Source of the DNA: Pelecanus crispus
Lineage: Eukaryota > Chordata > Aves > Pelecaniformes > Pelecanidae
Length of the DNA: 64,000 bases
Assembly (NCBI RefSeq): GCF_030463565.1
Contig: NC_134643.1
Coordinates: forward strand, 2,490,001-2,554,000
Direction of reading: 5' to 3'
In this document: positions 48,861-60,114 of the stretch, piece after piece
How positions within the stretch are numbered: the first letter of the stretch is position 1
Layout of the letters: each line of letters starts with the position of its first letter
The notes under the pieces: generated by a model
The model's database searches: none
The model's input: only the letters and a program-made list of their open reading frames with translations
Told to the model about the DNA's origin: nothing
Program-made: the position numbers and the translations under genes

Positions 48861-51800
48861 TTTTCACAGTTGCTTCACATTTTCAGCTCATAGTTGTTCT
48901 GTGATCAACCTGAATAATGGAGGTATGCTATCTGCTGGCTTTAAGAAACATTTCCTCTCTCTTTTCTTGCACTAACGTTCGTTATACAGTAAACACTTGG
49001 CCAGACACCAACGCAACTCTGCACAGAAAGGATTTGTACGTCACCAAGGAACTGTTGACAATAAACTTTCATTTTGATGGTGACTGATTAAGTAAATGTC
49101 ACTTGGTGCTGTTTGTACAGCCAAAGACCTGCTTTGAAAGAGGAACCTACGCTGAGCTTTGGATTCACTCCCAAAATTAAATTTACCTTCAGATCTAGTC
49201 TGAAAAGGAAAAGAAAAAAAAACCAAAATGAGGAGATAAAAAGCCCTGATCTGTTTTGTGCAAAACAAATTGAAACAGAGGTAAACATGCAAGACAGAAC
49301 CGTACAATTAAAGGAGCGCGACAAAGCAAGAGGAAAAGATTGCACATAGCAAAGTGCCTAATTGTGCATCTAAATGTACTGTGAATTACAACAGAAAAGC
49401 GTGCACGGATGAAGCCATTTAAAACACCACTCCTGGAAGTAGCCTCCTTCAGCAACTCCTGCAATCACCACAATATTTATGAAGTTTTTTTTTTTAACCA
49501 AGGAACATGGTGGAGAAATTCATTGCCTGGCAAATACTGCTGAAAATAATTAACTGGCCTGGAGTGTAAAAGAGAAATAAGAAGGGAAATGAGAGGGACA
49601 ATCCACCCAGGGTGAATGGGAAGAACAAGGATGCCCCCTCCCTAGCACACCCCGACACTTCTCCGAGCCCCTCTCTGCTCACTGAGGTCTCTCCCACAGA
49701 GAAAAGGAAATTATCAGCAAGGGGAAGATGGGCTTATTTACACAGGCTCTAATTTCCAGATAACGGTGTTAAGAGATGACTCTTGGAAGGTGCTTTGGAA
49801 GGGCTGTTTGTCCAGCTGCTGCCCACCTTTCAGCTGTGAGACCTCCAAGTGACATCTATTTCCCTGGAGGGTAGCAGGACGTTTGGCTCAGGATCAGATC
49901 TAGGGGTGCTTATTTGGTCACAGTAGAAAGCAGGAAACCTCACCTTTATTATGGGGGGAAATAAATCTATTTTTAGTCAAAAATCCTACATTTTGAGAAG
50001 TTACTATGAGCCTCACTCCTGGAGACGGACTTGTTGCAAGAATCACCTGTCTTTAGCAGTGCTGGGGCTGCAGCCTCTGGTTTGACTGTACCAGCTCACT
50101 CCAGCGATGCCTCCCTGCAAGTGGTGGAGATGGATGGACCCATCATCCGAAATGCAAGAGTCAGCTAATTTCTGCAGTGGAGAGATACACGCACAATTTT
50201 TCTACTCTCCAGAATTCATTTACAGCAATTTAAGTGAAGCTGTAATTACATTTGTCAGTGGAGATAAGAGGAGGAGGGAGATGGGGACAATCTGCTCCTT
50301 ATTTAAAGCCAGAGCACTGAAGTCCTTCTGGGTGTTCAAAGCGCCCATGGCGGGGAGAAGGGTCAGGTGCTAGCTTGGGGGATGCATACCAATTTCTCCC
50401 ATGCATGGTGAGGACACTGAAGTGTACTTTTGCTTTTTGAGATCAAAAGAAGCCTTTCAGAGCCCATCAATTTTTCCTTTCTCCTTCTTTGGACATCCAG
50501 AAAGGACCATTTCACAGCCGACGAGAAAATCCTATTTCTTTAAGTCTCACTCAAGACAGTTGTACTCCATCATCCTTGGCAACATGAACCCACAGAAGGA
50601 GCTGTAGCAGCAAAAAATAATCACAGTCTAAATTATTAAGGGGCCATGAATAAAAAATGTAATTTGGAGCTGGCTTTGGAGTTGGCCAGTTCGTTGGGCC
50701 AAGGGTGACCCCGCATTGCATGGACATTCAACCCACCAGAGCACGCTCTGACCTCTCTGCTTAAAGAGGGAGATGTTTCCAGCTGAAATGCTGGAAAAGC
50801 AAACCAGCAGATCAGCAGCCACCCACCCCTTCTTCCCCTTCTCCTCCTCCATTTACACCAAGTTGAACATGAGCCCTCCTGGCCAACAAAATACCCAACA
50901 GTTGGGTAAGCAATGGCCAACACCTTGTTGCATTGGCCCTTATCATCTTGCAGCCTAAACAGATGAAATTCATTTGTCTTAAATGATCTTCCCATGATGC
51001 TGGATAACAGTTACGATTTTGTTTGGGAGTTCTAGCTTGCTGTAAGCACAGCTAAGATATCTCACTCCAAGGAGAAAGAACGTTTCATTCCAGCAAACCT
51101 GAGAAACATAAACTTAACACACTGGTTGTCACCAATGATTTCAATCATTTTGCAATTCAATGCGATGCTGGTGCCTCTTGACAGATTGTGCCTTGTAAAT
51201 CGATGGATGTAAATTACCAGACCTCTGGAATATTAAACAAAACCTGCCGTGTTGCCTATAAACAAACCTCTGTAACCAATCAAGGCCTACAATAGCGCGT
51301 CCTGCCCACTCCCTGCTTGAGCAGAGTGACTGCTAACAGATTTGAATGATTTAATAGTGCAAGGAGAAAAATCAGTCTAAGGTTACAGGCTCTGCCTCAG
51401 GTCCGGTGCAACCTGAACCTGAGAAATAAACCTCCAACCTGCTCAGGCTTTACATAGTGCTATGCACATTTGCTTTACAGGGGAAAGGCTCACATAGAAA
51501 TTTTACAACTCTGTTGGGGAAAAAACCCTCTTATTTGGAAAAGACATGCAGTATGAAATGCTTGCTGTGCCCCACAGGTAACATCAGGGAGCAGTTCACA
51601 ACTTTTAAAATTTTCATTTCTTGCTCCTTTCCTCTCCAGAAGAGGAAACTCCAAAATAATTGCAAATACACACATGGAAAAGGAAATGTGTTATGGGTTA
51701 CGTGCTGGACTACGCCTTCAGAGACTCAGGGTTAACCCTTCTCTCTGCTGGAGACTTTTCTGGGGACCTCATGCACCGCTTTCTCTTTCTATGCTTTAGT

Positions 51801-53149
51801 TCCTAGTGTGTAAAACCTGGATAACGTGGTTTTATCCATCACTGACATTCAAGCTGACTCGGACCTCTCCACATCTCCTGTTCCTACAGCTTTTAGCATC
51901 ATGAGGTGATGATGCCACTGGGAGACAAAATCACTACTCCAACGCCAACAAGAAAGAAGAATATCTGGTTATTTGAAGGAAAAAGCATTGGGTGGAGTTG
52001 GGAAGAATTAGATATGTGATTATGTGGGGTTTTTTTAGAGGAGATAGAGTATAGCAGTACAGTGTGCACATTAGATGCAACATCACGGACTCATTTTGGC
52101 AAGATTTCTGAAGGAAGACATATGCCAGGAGATCTCTGCCTCCTGAAGCCAAACAGCAGGAGGAAACTGATTTTTTTAAATATGTCACCAATAAAAAAGC
52201 CACTTCTCTTTCTGTTAAGCCACCGTCTGGCAAACTGGGCCAGAGCTGAGTAAAGGAAAACTGCTGCTGTGGTGATGCTGGTGAGCAAGGTCTTTGCGGG
52301 GCGACAGGAACGTCACCGAGATGCCCACAGCCCCACCAAAAGGTGATGCAAGTGGCATGGGCATCGCCCCCCCTGTAGCTCTATGGAGAAGGCTGCATTC
52401 GGCCGCAGGAGCTGGGAAATATGTTACAACTTGCTGGAGATTAAAAAGCCTAAATAACCAAAGAGAACCAGACAAAGCAAATCAACTCAAATGATTTTCT
52501 CTCTGTGGGAATAAATACCAGGACCCTGCTCTCAAGATGCTTTTTTTTTTCGTGGTTACACATCTTTCCTCCCACTTTGATCTCTTATAGCTCTCGAGAT
52601 GCCATCTCGATCCAATTTAGAGTGTAAGCTCTCTGAGGAGCAGGGGCCTTCTCTTTTTATCCTCTTGCAAAGCACTCTGCACACCTGTGGTGCTCAAGAA
52701 ATAATGAACAACAACAACTATATGCAACCCATATGGCCACTTGGACCGGTTTCTGGCTGCAGGAGTATTATTTGAAGCTCTGAGGCATAGCTCACTCACT
52801 GCCTACCTCTAAATTGGTCTGTTTGGGGATCTCAGAGCTGCAGCTTTACAGAAAAGGACTGGAATGAGCCATAAAATCTGGAACTGGATTTTGATTCTCC
52901 CAAAGTTCACGAGTTTCATTTCAGGGCTACAGGAATTTAGGAACCAAACCTAGATTTTGGGTTTGACATCCTCCCCCTTCCTTTTCAGAAGTGTGAACCT
53001 TTGGGCCTCTTAGATATGGCAGGATACTTAAAATATTTATGCAGATATTGCTGCATTGGTCCTTTCAACCTAAACTGTTCTCTTTATAGATTTTAAATAT
53101 GAAGGAAAAAATCAGTAAGAGCAATGACATCTTCCAAGACTTCCAAGAG
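48861..53149 (-). other. EXOC4 upstream intron, no element recognised
   Basis: About 4.3 kb of intron. Only short chance ORFs and small A/T runs are present (for example T-rich near 49482 and 52541). Confidence 0.7.
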
Positions 53150-53215
53150 CATAGAATCATAGAATGGTTTGGGTTGAAAAGGACCTTTACAGGTCATCTA
53201 GCCAAACCTCCAACT
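53150..53215 (-). mobile_element. Short CR1 3' tail remnant
   Basis: The plus strand reads CATAGAATCATAGAATGG then TTTGGGTTGAAAAGGACC and the 3' UTR start, in the orientation of a minus-strand CR1. Only about 65 bp remain. Confidence 0.75.
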
Positions 53216-53393
53216 AACACTTTGATTTTTGATGTCAGCTGTCTTCTTCACGTAGGCTCCAAACCGAAAGGCAGTTCCTTAAGCCATGCAGATGGCAAGG
53301 ACGGTGGCTGTGCACATCAGTGCTCTGACCTTCACAACAACGGGTAAGATTCACTCTTGACACCAAGACGAGCTTGTCTCTACAGACACTTGT

Positions 53394-53931
53394 TGTCCTG
53401 GTTTCAGCTGGGATAGAGTTAATTTTCTTCCTAGTAGCTGGCATAGTGCTGGGTTTTGGATTTAGGACGAGAGTAATGCTGATAACACGCTGACGGTTTA
53501 GTTGTTTATACTAGTCAAGGACTTTTTAGCTTCCCATGCTCTGCCATGTGCACAAGCTGGGAGGGGGCACAGCCAGGCCAGCTGACCCAAACTGACCAGG
53601 GCTATTCCATACCATACGGCGTCATGCTCAGTCTAGAAACTGGGGGGAGTTGCCCGGGGGGCAGCCACTGCTGCTCTGGGACTGGCTGGGTGTTGGTCGG
53701 CGGGTGGTGAGCAATTGCATTGTGCATCACTTATTTTGTATTGTATTTTATCATTATTATTATTATTATTATTATTACTACTTTCTCTTCCTCTGCTGTC
53801 CTATTAAACTGCCTTTATCTTAACCCACGGGTTTTACTTTTTTTTCCCGATTCTCTCCCCCATCCCACCAGGGGGAGGGCGAGCGAGTGGCTGTGTGGTG
53901 CTTGGGTGCCAGCTGGGGTTAAACCATGACA
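53394..53931 (+). mobile_element. Solo LTR of an endogenous retrovirus (538 bp)
   Basis: The element begins TGTCCTGGTTTCAGCTGGG and ends AAACCATGACA, giving TGTC...GACA inverted termini. It is flanked on both sides by CTTGT (53389-53393 and 53932-53936), a 5-bp target-site duplication typical of class I or ERVL-like elements rather than 6-bp class II. Internal features are an ATT microsatellite, the poly(A)-signal variant ATTAAA near 53803 in CTATTAAACTGCC, and a degraded TATA-like site (GTCTAGAAACTGG). No gag, pol or env sequence is attached, so it is a product of LTR-LTR recombination. I recall this LTR family from many neoavian genomes; the exact Repbase name would need a search. Confidence 0.93.
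53750..53778 (+). repeat. (ATT)n microsatellite inside the LTR
   Basis: About nine ATT units in the U3/R part of the solo LTR; variable-length ATT runs at this position are usual for this LTR family. Confidence 0.9.
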
Positions 53932-54721
53932 CTTGTCTCTACAGACACTTGTCTCTACAGACAAGCGTGGGAGCCGATGAGCAGAGGTGATGACAGTCAG
54001 TGCCTACCTAAGCCAAGCACCGCGTCTCCCACAACCCTCCTCCTTGACCCTGACCCCTGCAAAGCTCTGAGATATGGAGAACATTTACCACGCACATGCG
54101 GGCTGAGCACACAGCTGACCATATCGATTGATAGAGAAACACAGGAGAGAACAGGGATTCTTGTTAAAACAAAACAAATACCAAGAAAGGGCATACCTTA
54201 AGAGGTCAGGACCTTTCAAACAGGAGATGGGAGGATGGAATTATCTAAATACTCAGCACTGGTCTGGCTCACCTTTTACTGGGATCAATGGCAAAACCAC
54301 TCACTGGTGCTGAAGGGGCAAAATTATGCCAACACTTAAAGGACAAGCAGAAGTAAAGAGAAAGCAAGCTCAGGGAGAGCTTCTCATTAATATTACTCAT
54401 AGCAAATTACTACTAATGAATCTTGTTCTCTAGTAGAGGCAACCAGGATCATATGGGAAGATCTTTAAGGAAGGGATTTTCCCTTGCAAATCTCCTTGAG
54501 GTTCTGATGAGGATGGAGAAGAAAGGAGAACTTGTGCCCAAAACCCGTGAAAAAGAAGACAAAACTGAAGGCTGGCACTGAGAGCTTCCTTCCATGCCTC
54601 TCTGCCCTTCACTCCATGTTAAAATTCAAGTGCGGGAGAGGGGACAAGGCAAGCCGTGCTGGAAAAAAGCATCGCGACCTCATTTGCGATGAGTGGTGAT
54701 AAGCAGGCTGGGCTGCAGTCC

Positions 54722-54801
54722 CCATCAGTTCAGTAAACACTAATGATGAGGAGAGCACAGACTGTCACTGGTGATAAAGAACAGGCTAAACACTCTATTA
54801 G
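54722..54801 (+). repeat. Dispersed ancient repeat, copy 1
   Basis: This 80-bp stretch aligns with 63140-63209 in the same direction. Both start CCATCAG and end ACACTCTATTAG. By eye about 55 of 69 aligned positions match, with one 10-11-base gap and mostly transition differences. It is not CR1 and I cannot name the family. Confidence 0.65.
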
Positions 54802-55215
54802 TTTTTCATTTTGTGAATTAATGTTTTTTATGGCGTGTGTACACTCGCTAGTTAATGAATTGTCTCGTTAGAGCTGCCTGTGGAGCTCCTCGTCTGCCTC
54901 TGCTGGCAGGCATAAATTTCACAAGGAAATTAGCACTTTTAAAAAGGCAATAACTCCTCGAAAAGTGGTTTGTTTTCCATTACTTTCTGCAAATATGCAG
55001 CCTCGGGAAAGGGATTATCAGGGGGAAAAAAACAGGTGTCTCCGAGCTAGAGGGGCAGGGCAAAAAGTGACTTGATTTAGAAAGCTTAGTAAAAACCCAT
55101 TCATCTACTTTTGAGTTATGGAAAGTATATTTTGCCTGTTCGGTGCTTCCTGCCCTTCTCTGTGCTTGGTTAGCCAAAACCAGCCATGTGCTTCACCTAA
55201 TTTTCATTAAAGACA

Positions 55216-55287
55216 GGGCAAAATCACAGCTCCAGTGAAGTCAGTGGAGACACTTCCATCAATCTACACAGAGCCAAAAATTTGCCC
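55216..55287 (+). repeat. Palindromic ancient repeat remnant (MITE-like)
   Basis: Starts GGGCAAAATCACAGCTCC and ends GAGCCAAAAATTTGCCC, so the ends are imperfect inverted repeats. The centre carries CCAGTGAAGTCAGTGGAG, itself nearly palindromic. Hairpin repeats of this kind, with GGGCAAA ends and a centre around TGAAGTCAGTGG, are scattered through reptile and bird genomes. This copy looks internally deleted. Confidence 0.45.
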
Positions 55288-56061
55288 CCAAACTAATTTC
55301 TTTACCCATTTGTCACTGGTTTCAACAGGCGGAGAAGACCTTTTAAAAATTGTCACCATTTGTAAATGAACGAGCAAAAATGAGTGGAAGGAAAACAGAA
55401 AACCTCAAGGCCAGCTGCTTCGTACAAGGCACTGCATCCTTAGACCTGATGGAGATCATTGTAGCTCAGCTGTTAATAACGAATGCTTCACAGCATTCAG
55501 AATAAACATAATGTATGTATCATCAAATTAAGGATACTTCAATGGTATCCGACGCAGAGCATGCCAGCTCCACCATTAAGTCACTGGCAAGCACTGGGCA
55601 GGAACGCTGGGCATTTGTGAAAACTACAGAAAAATTCACGTCGCGTGAATCGAGGCAGAGGGGAACAACAGACATTTATGCACCGACTTCATGGAAGATT
55701 CTCCACACTGCTGTTAGGATGTGTCCTACATGAATTGAAATGATTAATTTTTTGGCAGCTAAAAGAATAAGGAAGATGAGCTTTGGCCATGCACTTGGAT
55801 TAATATAAAAAAAAAATCCCAAACCTATAAAGAGCTGTCAACCTGCACATAAGGCTTCTTCAGAACTAGAAAAGAAAAATCGGTGATTGGTATTAGGGCA
55901 CTTACAAAGCAGCATAACTGAGCCTTGAACTAAAAACTGAGGGATCAGGGTGTTTTGTTAAGGGACTGGCCAGCTGGGCCAGGAAAGGGGGTGATGCTCC
56001 AAACCATTTCAGACTTCACAAAACTTCCCTTGCAAACGCAAACATAAATTTAACTTTTTAC

Positions 56062-56277
56062 CTTCTTTCCTCAGAGTCCTCCATGATATTGAGCTGCACC
56101 TTGCCAATAAATGCCCTCAAAACATCATTGCAAAATTTCTCTGGGTAGAAGATGTCCTGAGAGGGACATATTTCTAAAAGGACCTTAAACTCCCGGTCTA
56201 TTGGACTCATTGGAAAAGCAAGGAACTGAAGTCCTGAAGTCAATTGGCATCCTGATGCCAAGAGCAAAACTGCTCTT
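56062..56277 (-). other. Unassigned exon-like open segment
   Basis: On the minus strand a long pyrimidine-rich tract (about 56279-56315, ending CCTCTTGCAAAG) leads into 216 bases that are fully open in one frame and end at a good donor, AGAAG|GTAAAA. The frame reads through SPIDREFKVLLEICPSQDIF, then YPEKFCNDVLRAFIGKV and QLNIMEDSEERR. The amino-acid composition is protein-like and the codons look coding rather than random. It does not match EXOC4 as I know it, and its phase does not fit between the EXOC4 exons around it. I do not recognise the family. It could be an exon of a nested gene, a relic exon or chance. Acceptors at 56270-56271 or 56252-56253 are alternatives. Confidence 0.35.
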
Positions 56278-58809
56278 CTTTGCAAGAGGCAGGGACAAGG
56301 TGAAGAAAGTGTAATAAAAATAAATACTGTTAAGTAGATACCTTAAGGATCCTTTTTTTGACCATTGACGATTATAGATAGAAGTGTTTTAGGGGCTATT
56401 TGTTTTTAATAGATTGGTTTGCAAAGCAAGAGGAGGAGCAGCAGGGAGGTCTGTGCTGGAAGACAAACAAGAATGAATGAGTCTTGGCCAGGAGGATTTA
56501 GAGGAAGGTGTGAATATGAATATCCACAGGAACTACAAAGGGTTTTCAAATGTAGGCTGAAGAATGGGAAACACACAGAATCCACTCACAGGAAAAGAGA
56601 CAAGCACAAAGGTGACCTCAACGTCAGCAGGAACATTAGTTATGTTTTGCATCAGCTGCATCAGACTCATAGTCTGACTTCTCCACAATTCCTGCTTATT
56701 TAAGAGTCATCTCCCCCAGGTCCCATACGAATACAAATGCTGGTTAGACCAGAATGATCCTATAGCCCATGCACTGTGGCAAAGTGACTCACTGGTGATG
56801 TCAATGATTGACCACACTTCTGAGTCCGGCCACCTAGTTTTGAAAATTATTTTGCCCCTTCCACAGTATAGTAAGTTGTCACCTCTAACAAGCCAAGGAG
56901 AAGCAGGTGGACTTAACTGCTATTAATCTTTGATACCAATGAGTCATTTTCTTCAGAAGAGATATGCAGATCCTAATGCCCTGAACCAACTGGAGTGGAC
57001 AGCAGGCTCTTTGGAGTTATTTCCACAAAAACCCTGATTTGCTGGTACTACTCATGAGGGATCCTCATTGCAAAATGGTTTGAAAGCACTGCTAATTAGG
57101 TCACTTATTTACATGACAATCCCCTGCGTTTAAGGCCAGTGGGTGGGAGGAAAGAAAGATGGAACAAGAGTAATTAGTATAATCATAACGGTAAGCTAAG
57201 TGCTGACCCCACAGCACCAGATCAATACTGGGACTGCATCACGGTGGTGTGCCTATTGTGTGAGATAAAGAACCGTAAATGCTGAACATCCAGGTCAGAA
57301 AAACAACGTCTCATTTTCTAACCATTAAATATTTGATGTAAAGCATTGAGGCTGGGGAAAGCTGCAACCACTAATCCATAAGAACAGCTTCACTGCAGAC
57401 ATTCAAGGGAAAAAAAGGCACTGAAAGGCACTAGGAGATCACTTTGACAAGAAAACAAGAGCTTTTAGTTGGCTGATGACTGTGTGGTTTCATTCCTTGA
57501 GATTCAGCAAAGCAGACCCATATTTAAGCTATGAAAGGTTATTGCCAAAGTTATAAAACAAACCAAAAGAATCTCTTAATGCTCAGGTTTACCAAAACAG
57601 CCATTTTGTCTTCACAAGGTCAGCAGTTCCCTGCTGGTCTTGAAGATTAGTCTTAACACTTTGCTGTCCCAAACAAATTTTCCATGGTTTTAGTCCTCCA
57701 AAAGCCAACTCAGCTAAGATGGTACCAACTGGACTCTTGTCCGCTGCCTGAATTGATCTGCTCAGCTCTTGGTCAGCTTCAATTGGAGTTAAGAGACCAA
57801 CAGACACAGCTTTGCTTTCGGATCCAAGAAAATTTTGCTGAATTGGCACTTAGAGGGGAAAAAAATAATCCCACTTTGATATGTTAAGTCAATGCATTCA
57901 ATCCGGGGGCTCTTCGGGAGAAAACACATCCAGTGTTGCTGGTGGCTCTTGGAGTCGTTGATAAAAGGCTCATAAATGTTCTAAGTTAGGATACCAACAG
58001 ATACTTAATATTTCCTCTCCAAACATCTTCTGAAAGGCCTCTGCACTCTGACAGTGGTTCCCCCATCAGGTTACTCCATTCAGTATGGAGTAACTCCAGG
58101 TGACGTGACGTATCTGCTGAACCCAAGGTCTAAATATTAGCTAGGAGTTTGCAACCTGTTCATAGCAGCTTTGTGTAAGTTTAAGTACATTTGTTGCTTC
58201 TGTTAAATCTACAAGTTGTGACTAATTAGCAGGTGATCACAGATGGTTTGGTTTGGACTTGATAGATCCACATTTTACTGTGGCTGAGGATGGCAAAGCT
58301 CCCCTGTCCTTGGTCAAGGGGAGTCCCACCTGGGAAAATCCATGACTCGAGGCAGGTATCTTGTTTCTTGATTAAACATCACCCCCAAGCATGCTGTGGA
58401 CAATGGTGGGGTTTGTAGCAGCAAGGAGATGACATTGGTCATCTCTGCAGCATGCCAGAGATGTCAGCACAGGAACAGGCTGAGCTGTGGGATTGACAAG
58501 AGGGAGCTGTGTGGATATGAGCCACGGCGATGCAGATAAAATGCCCAAGAAGACCTTCTTCTTTTGGCTTCCTCTGGTTCTCCTCTGAACCAACTAGATC
58601 TGAATGAAGACGTCCAGCACCATTTCGATCCAGCTGTTCCCAGGCCAAATTAATACACTCTACCCAGGTGCAGGGCTTGACATCTTGAGCTTATTGCAGG
58701 ACTACACACATTCATGTAATTTGTGGTCAGCTCAGGGTGCAGACAGGGTGAACTTGTGTTCATCTGCAAAACACTCCATAGGCACAAAGTGAGTGAAACT
58801 CCCGTGCGT
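56278..58809 (-). other. EXOC4 upstream intron, nothing recognised
   Basis: About 2.5 kb between the exon-like segment and the NUMT. No repeat, RNA gene or exon identified. Confidence 0.65.
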
Positions 58810-59142
58810 CAGATTTCTTTGTATAGGTGTAAGCTGTAGTAGAATCCCCTTCCGATGCGTAGGTAGATGCAAATGAAGAAGAATGAGGCTCCGTTTGCAT
58901 GCAAGTTGCGGATTAAGCAGCCGTATTGTACATTTTGACATGTGTAGGCGACCGGTGAGAAGACTAGGGTTGTGTCTGTGTGTAGCGTATGGCTAGTGGT
59001 AAGACGGTTAGGATCTGTGTTATCAGGCAGATGCCTAGGAGGGATCTAAAGTTTCATCAGGCAGAGATGTTTGGTGGGGTGGGTAGTTGGAGTTGTTGAC
59101 TATTTTTAGTAGGGGATGAGACTTTCAGAGGTTGGGGGCCAT
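58810..59142 (-). pseudogene. NUMT: mitochondrial CYTB 5' part
   Basis: Read on the minus strand this is the beginning of mitochondrial cytochrome b, starting at ATG (59142-59140) with MAPNL and KSHPLLK. It continues through LPTPPNISA, followed by TGA-TGA-AAC (Trp-Trp-Asn in mitochondrial code), and on to the segment encoding [11 protein letters not shown] and [10 protein letters not shown] before homology ends near CAAAGAAATCTGA. The reading frame is broken several times: codon 6, normally Arg, reads TGA; bases are missing after NNS; further shifts follow. Together with the adjoining ND5 end this is one mitochondrial insertion in the nucleus. It is not a gene. Confidence 0.94.
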
Positions 59143-59268
59143 TGATTTTGGGTCTCTGTGCTGATAGGATGATGATAAGGATGGATAGGGGGAAAGATCC
59201 TAGGTAGGTTTTGATTAGTCCAGTGTGTAGGGTGGTTGAGGTTTTGGTTGCTATGTGTGATGACAACA
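59143..59268 (-). pseudogene. NUMT: mitochondrial ND5 3' end
   Basis: Directly upstream of the CYTB start on the minus strand is the ND5 C-terminus, with SHIATKTSTTLHTGLIKTYL and GSFPLSILIIILS. ND5 followed at once by CYTB is the bird and general vertebrate order when tRNA genes and ND6 are elsewhere, as in birds, where ND6 lies after CYTB. In most other vertebrates ND6 and tRNA-Glu separate ND5 from CYTB, so this junction itself supports a bird source. The outer border is approximate. Confidence 0.92.
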
Positions 59269-60019
59269 TGATCCTGATCAAAGTCTGCAAGGCAGGAAAG
59301 GGATCACCCCAGGAGACCAGATCTCCATTCAGACAATGTCTGCACAGCTATGAGATGGAAAAAGACATTACAGATGATCCTATTATGAAGGTTCAGAGCA
59401 CCTGAGAAGGTGATCTGATCACGTTTTGAGCATTTGCAGAAAAGCACCAACTGTTCAGTTAGTGGAACAGAAAAAAAAAGTATTGGAAAATGAGACTGCT
59501 TAAGAAGCTAAAATGGAAAGCTGTCATTTAGACTAAGTTGTATTGAAGCAACAGATATTCGTCAAATAATACAAGCACTCAAGATTTATCCTTTTAGGTT
59601 AATGGCAGATGTTTTGCATTTGTTAGAAATTTGCAGCTTTTTCTGTTTTAGCAAGAAATGTACTTTTGTTGGAATAATAGAGCAGTAGCATTCACTAAGT
59701 CCTTTGTCTGCGTGAGGTCAGGCACGTGTTGGTCATCTTTAATCTGGCTTTTAAATAAGGTTCTCTATTAATAGATCTCTACAAAAAAGTTCCCCATGAG
59801 CAATCAATACAGCAAGATGTGTTACAAGTTCAGTGACAGAAAAAAAATAAGCTCCAACTTGAGAGAAATATAGCCCCATTTAAGAGCTGAATTCAGTTCA
59901 TTAGAAACACCGGGGTTAAACACAAAGACCTGTCTGAGTTCACCACTGCTGTGTGGCCTGACTACGAAATGAAAGGCATCAATTTTACCACCGCATCGGG
60001 CCTGATTTTCATTTGTACT
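59269..60019 (-). other. EXOC4 upstream intron between NUMT and hairpin repeat
   Basis: About 750 bp of intron DNA with no recognised feature. Confidence 0.6.
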
Positions 60020-60114
60020 GAGACCCCTTTACACCACTCTGTCAGCAGAAAGGGGCCTTAAAGTGACTGTAAATTATAGCTCCTTTACTGTGGCAGAGTG
60101 GTATAAAGGGGCTC
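60020..60114 (+). repeat. Hairpin-forming palindromic repeat
   Basis: Arms CCCCTTTACACCACTCTG (60024-60041) and CAGAGTGGTATAAAGGGG (60094-60111) are reverse complements at 17 of 18 positions, and the single mismatch would be a G-T type pair. Weaker pairing continues inward (60042-60056 with 60079-60093), leaving a loop of about 22 bases around TTAAAGTGACTGTAAATT. It looks like an old hairpin-type transposon remnant of the amniote kind; the family name is unknown to me. Confidence 0.7.

Larger units (their letters stand above)
53373..53963 (+). repeat. 16-bp tandem repeat (three units) interrupted by an LTR
   Basis: The unit CTTGTCTCTACAGACA occurs at 53373-53388, again at 53932-53947 and at 53948-53963. 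A partial unit (CTTGT, 53389-53393) stands directly before the LTR. Removing the LTR and one copy of CTTGT restores three perfect, uninterrupted units, so the tandem repeat was there before the insertion. Confidence 0.93.
53964..56061 (-). other. EXOC4 upstream intron between the LTR and the exon-like segment
   Basis: Intron DNA with no gene. It holds one copy of a dispersed ancient repeat (54722-54801) and a palindromic remnant (55216-55287). The stretch 54780-54960 is AT-rich with TTAAT/TAATGA words and may be a conserved non-coding element. Confidence 0.65.

Noticed and set aside
56062-56277. Reading the exon-like segment as an alternative EXOC4 cassette exon
   Set aside because: Its open frame leaves two bases at the donor, while the next EXOC4 exon also starts with two bases of a codon, so inclusion would break the frame.
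59057-59290. Open frame that looks like a small membrane protein
   Set aside because: It is the ND5 end plus shifted CYTB start of the NUMT.
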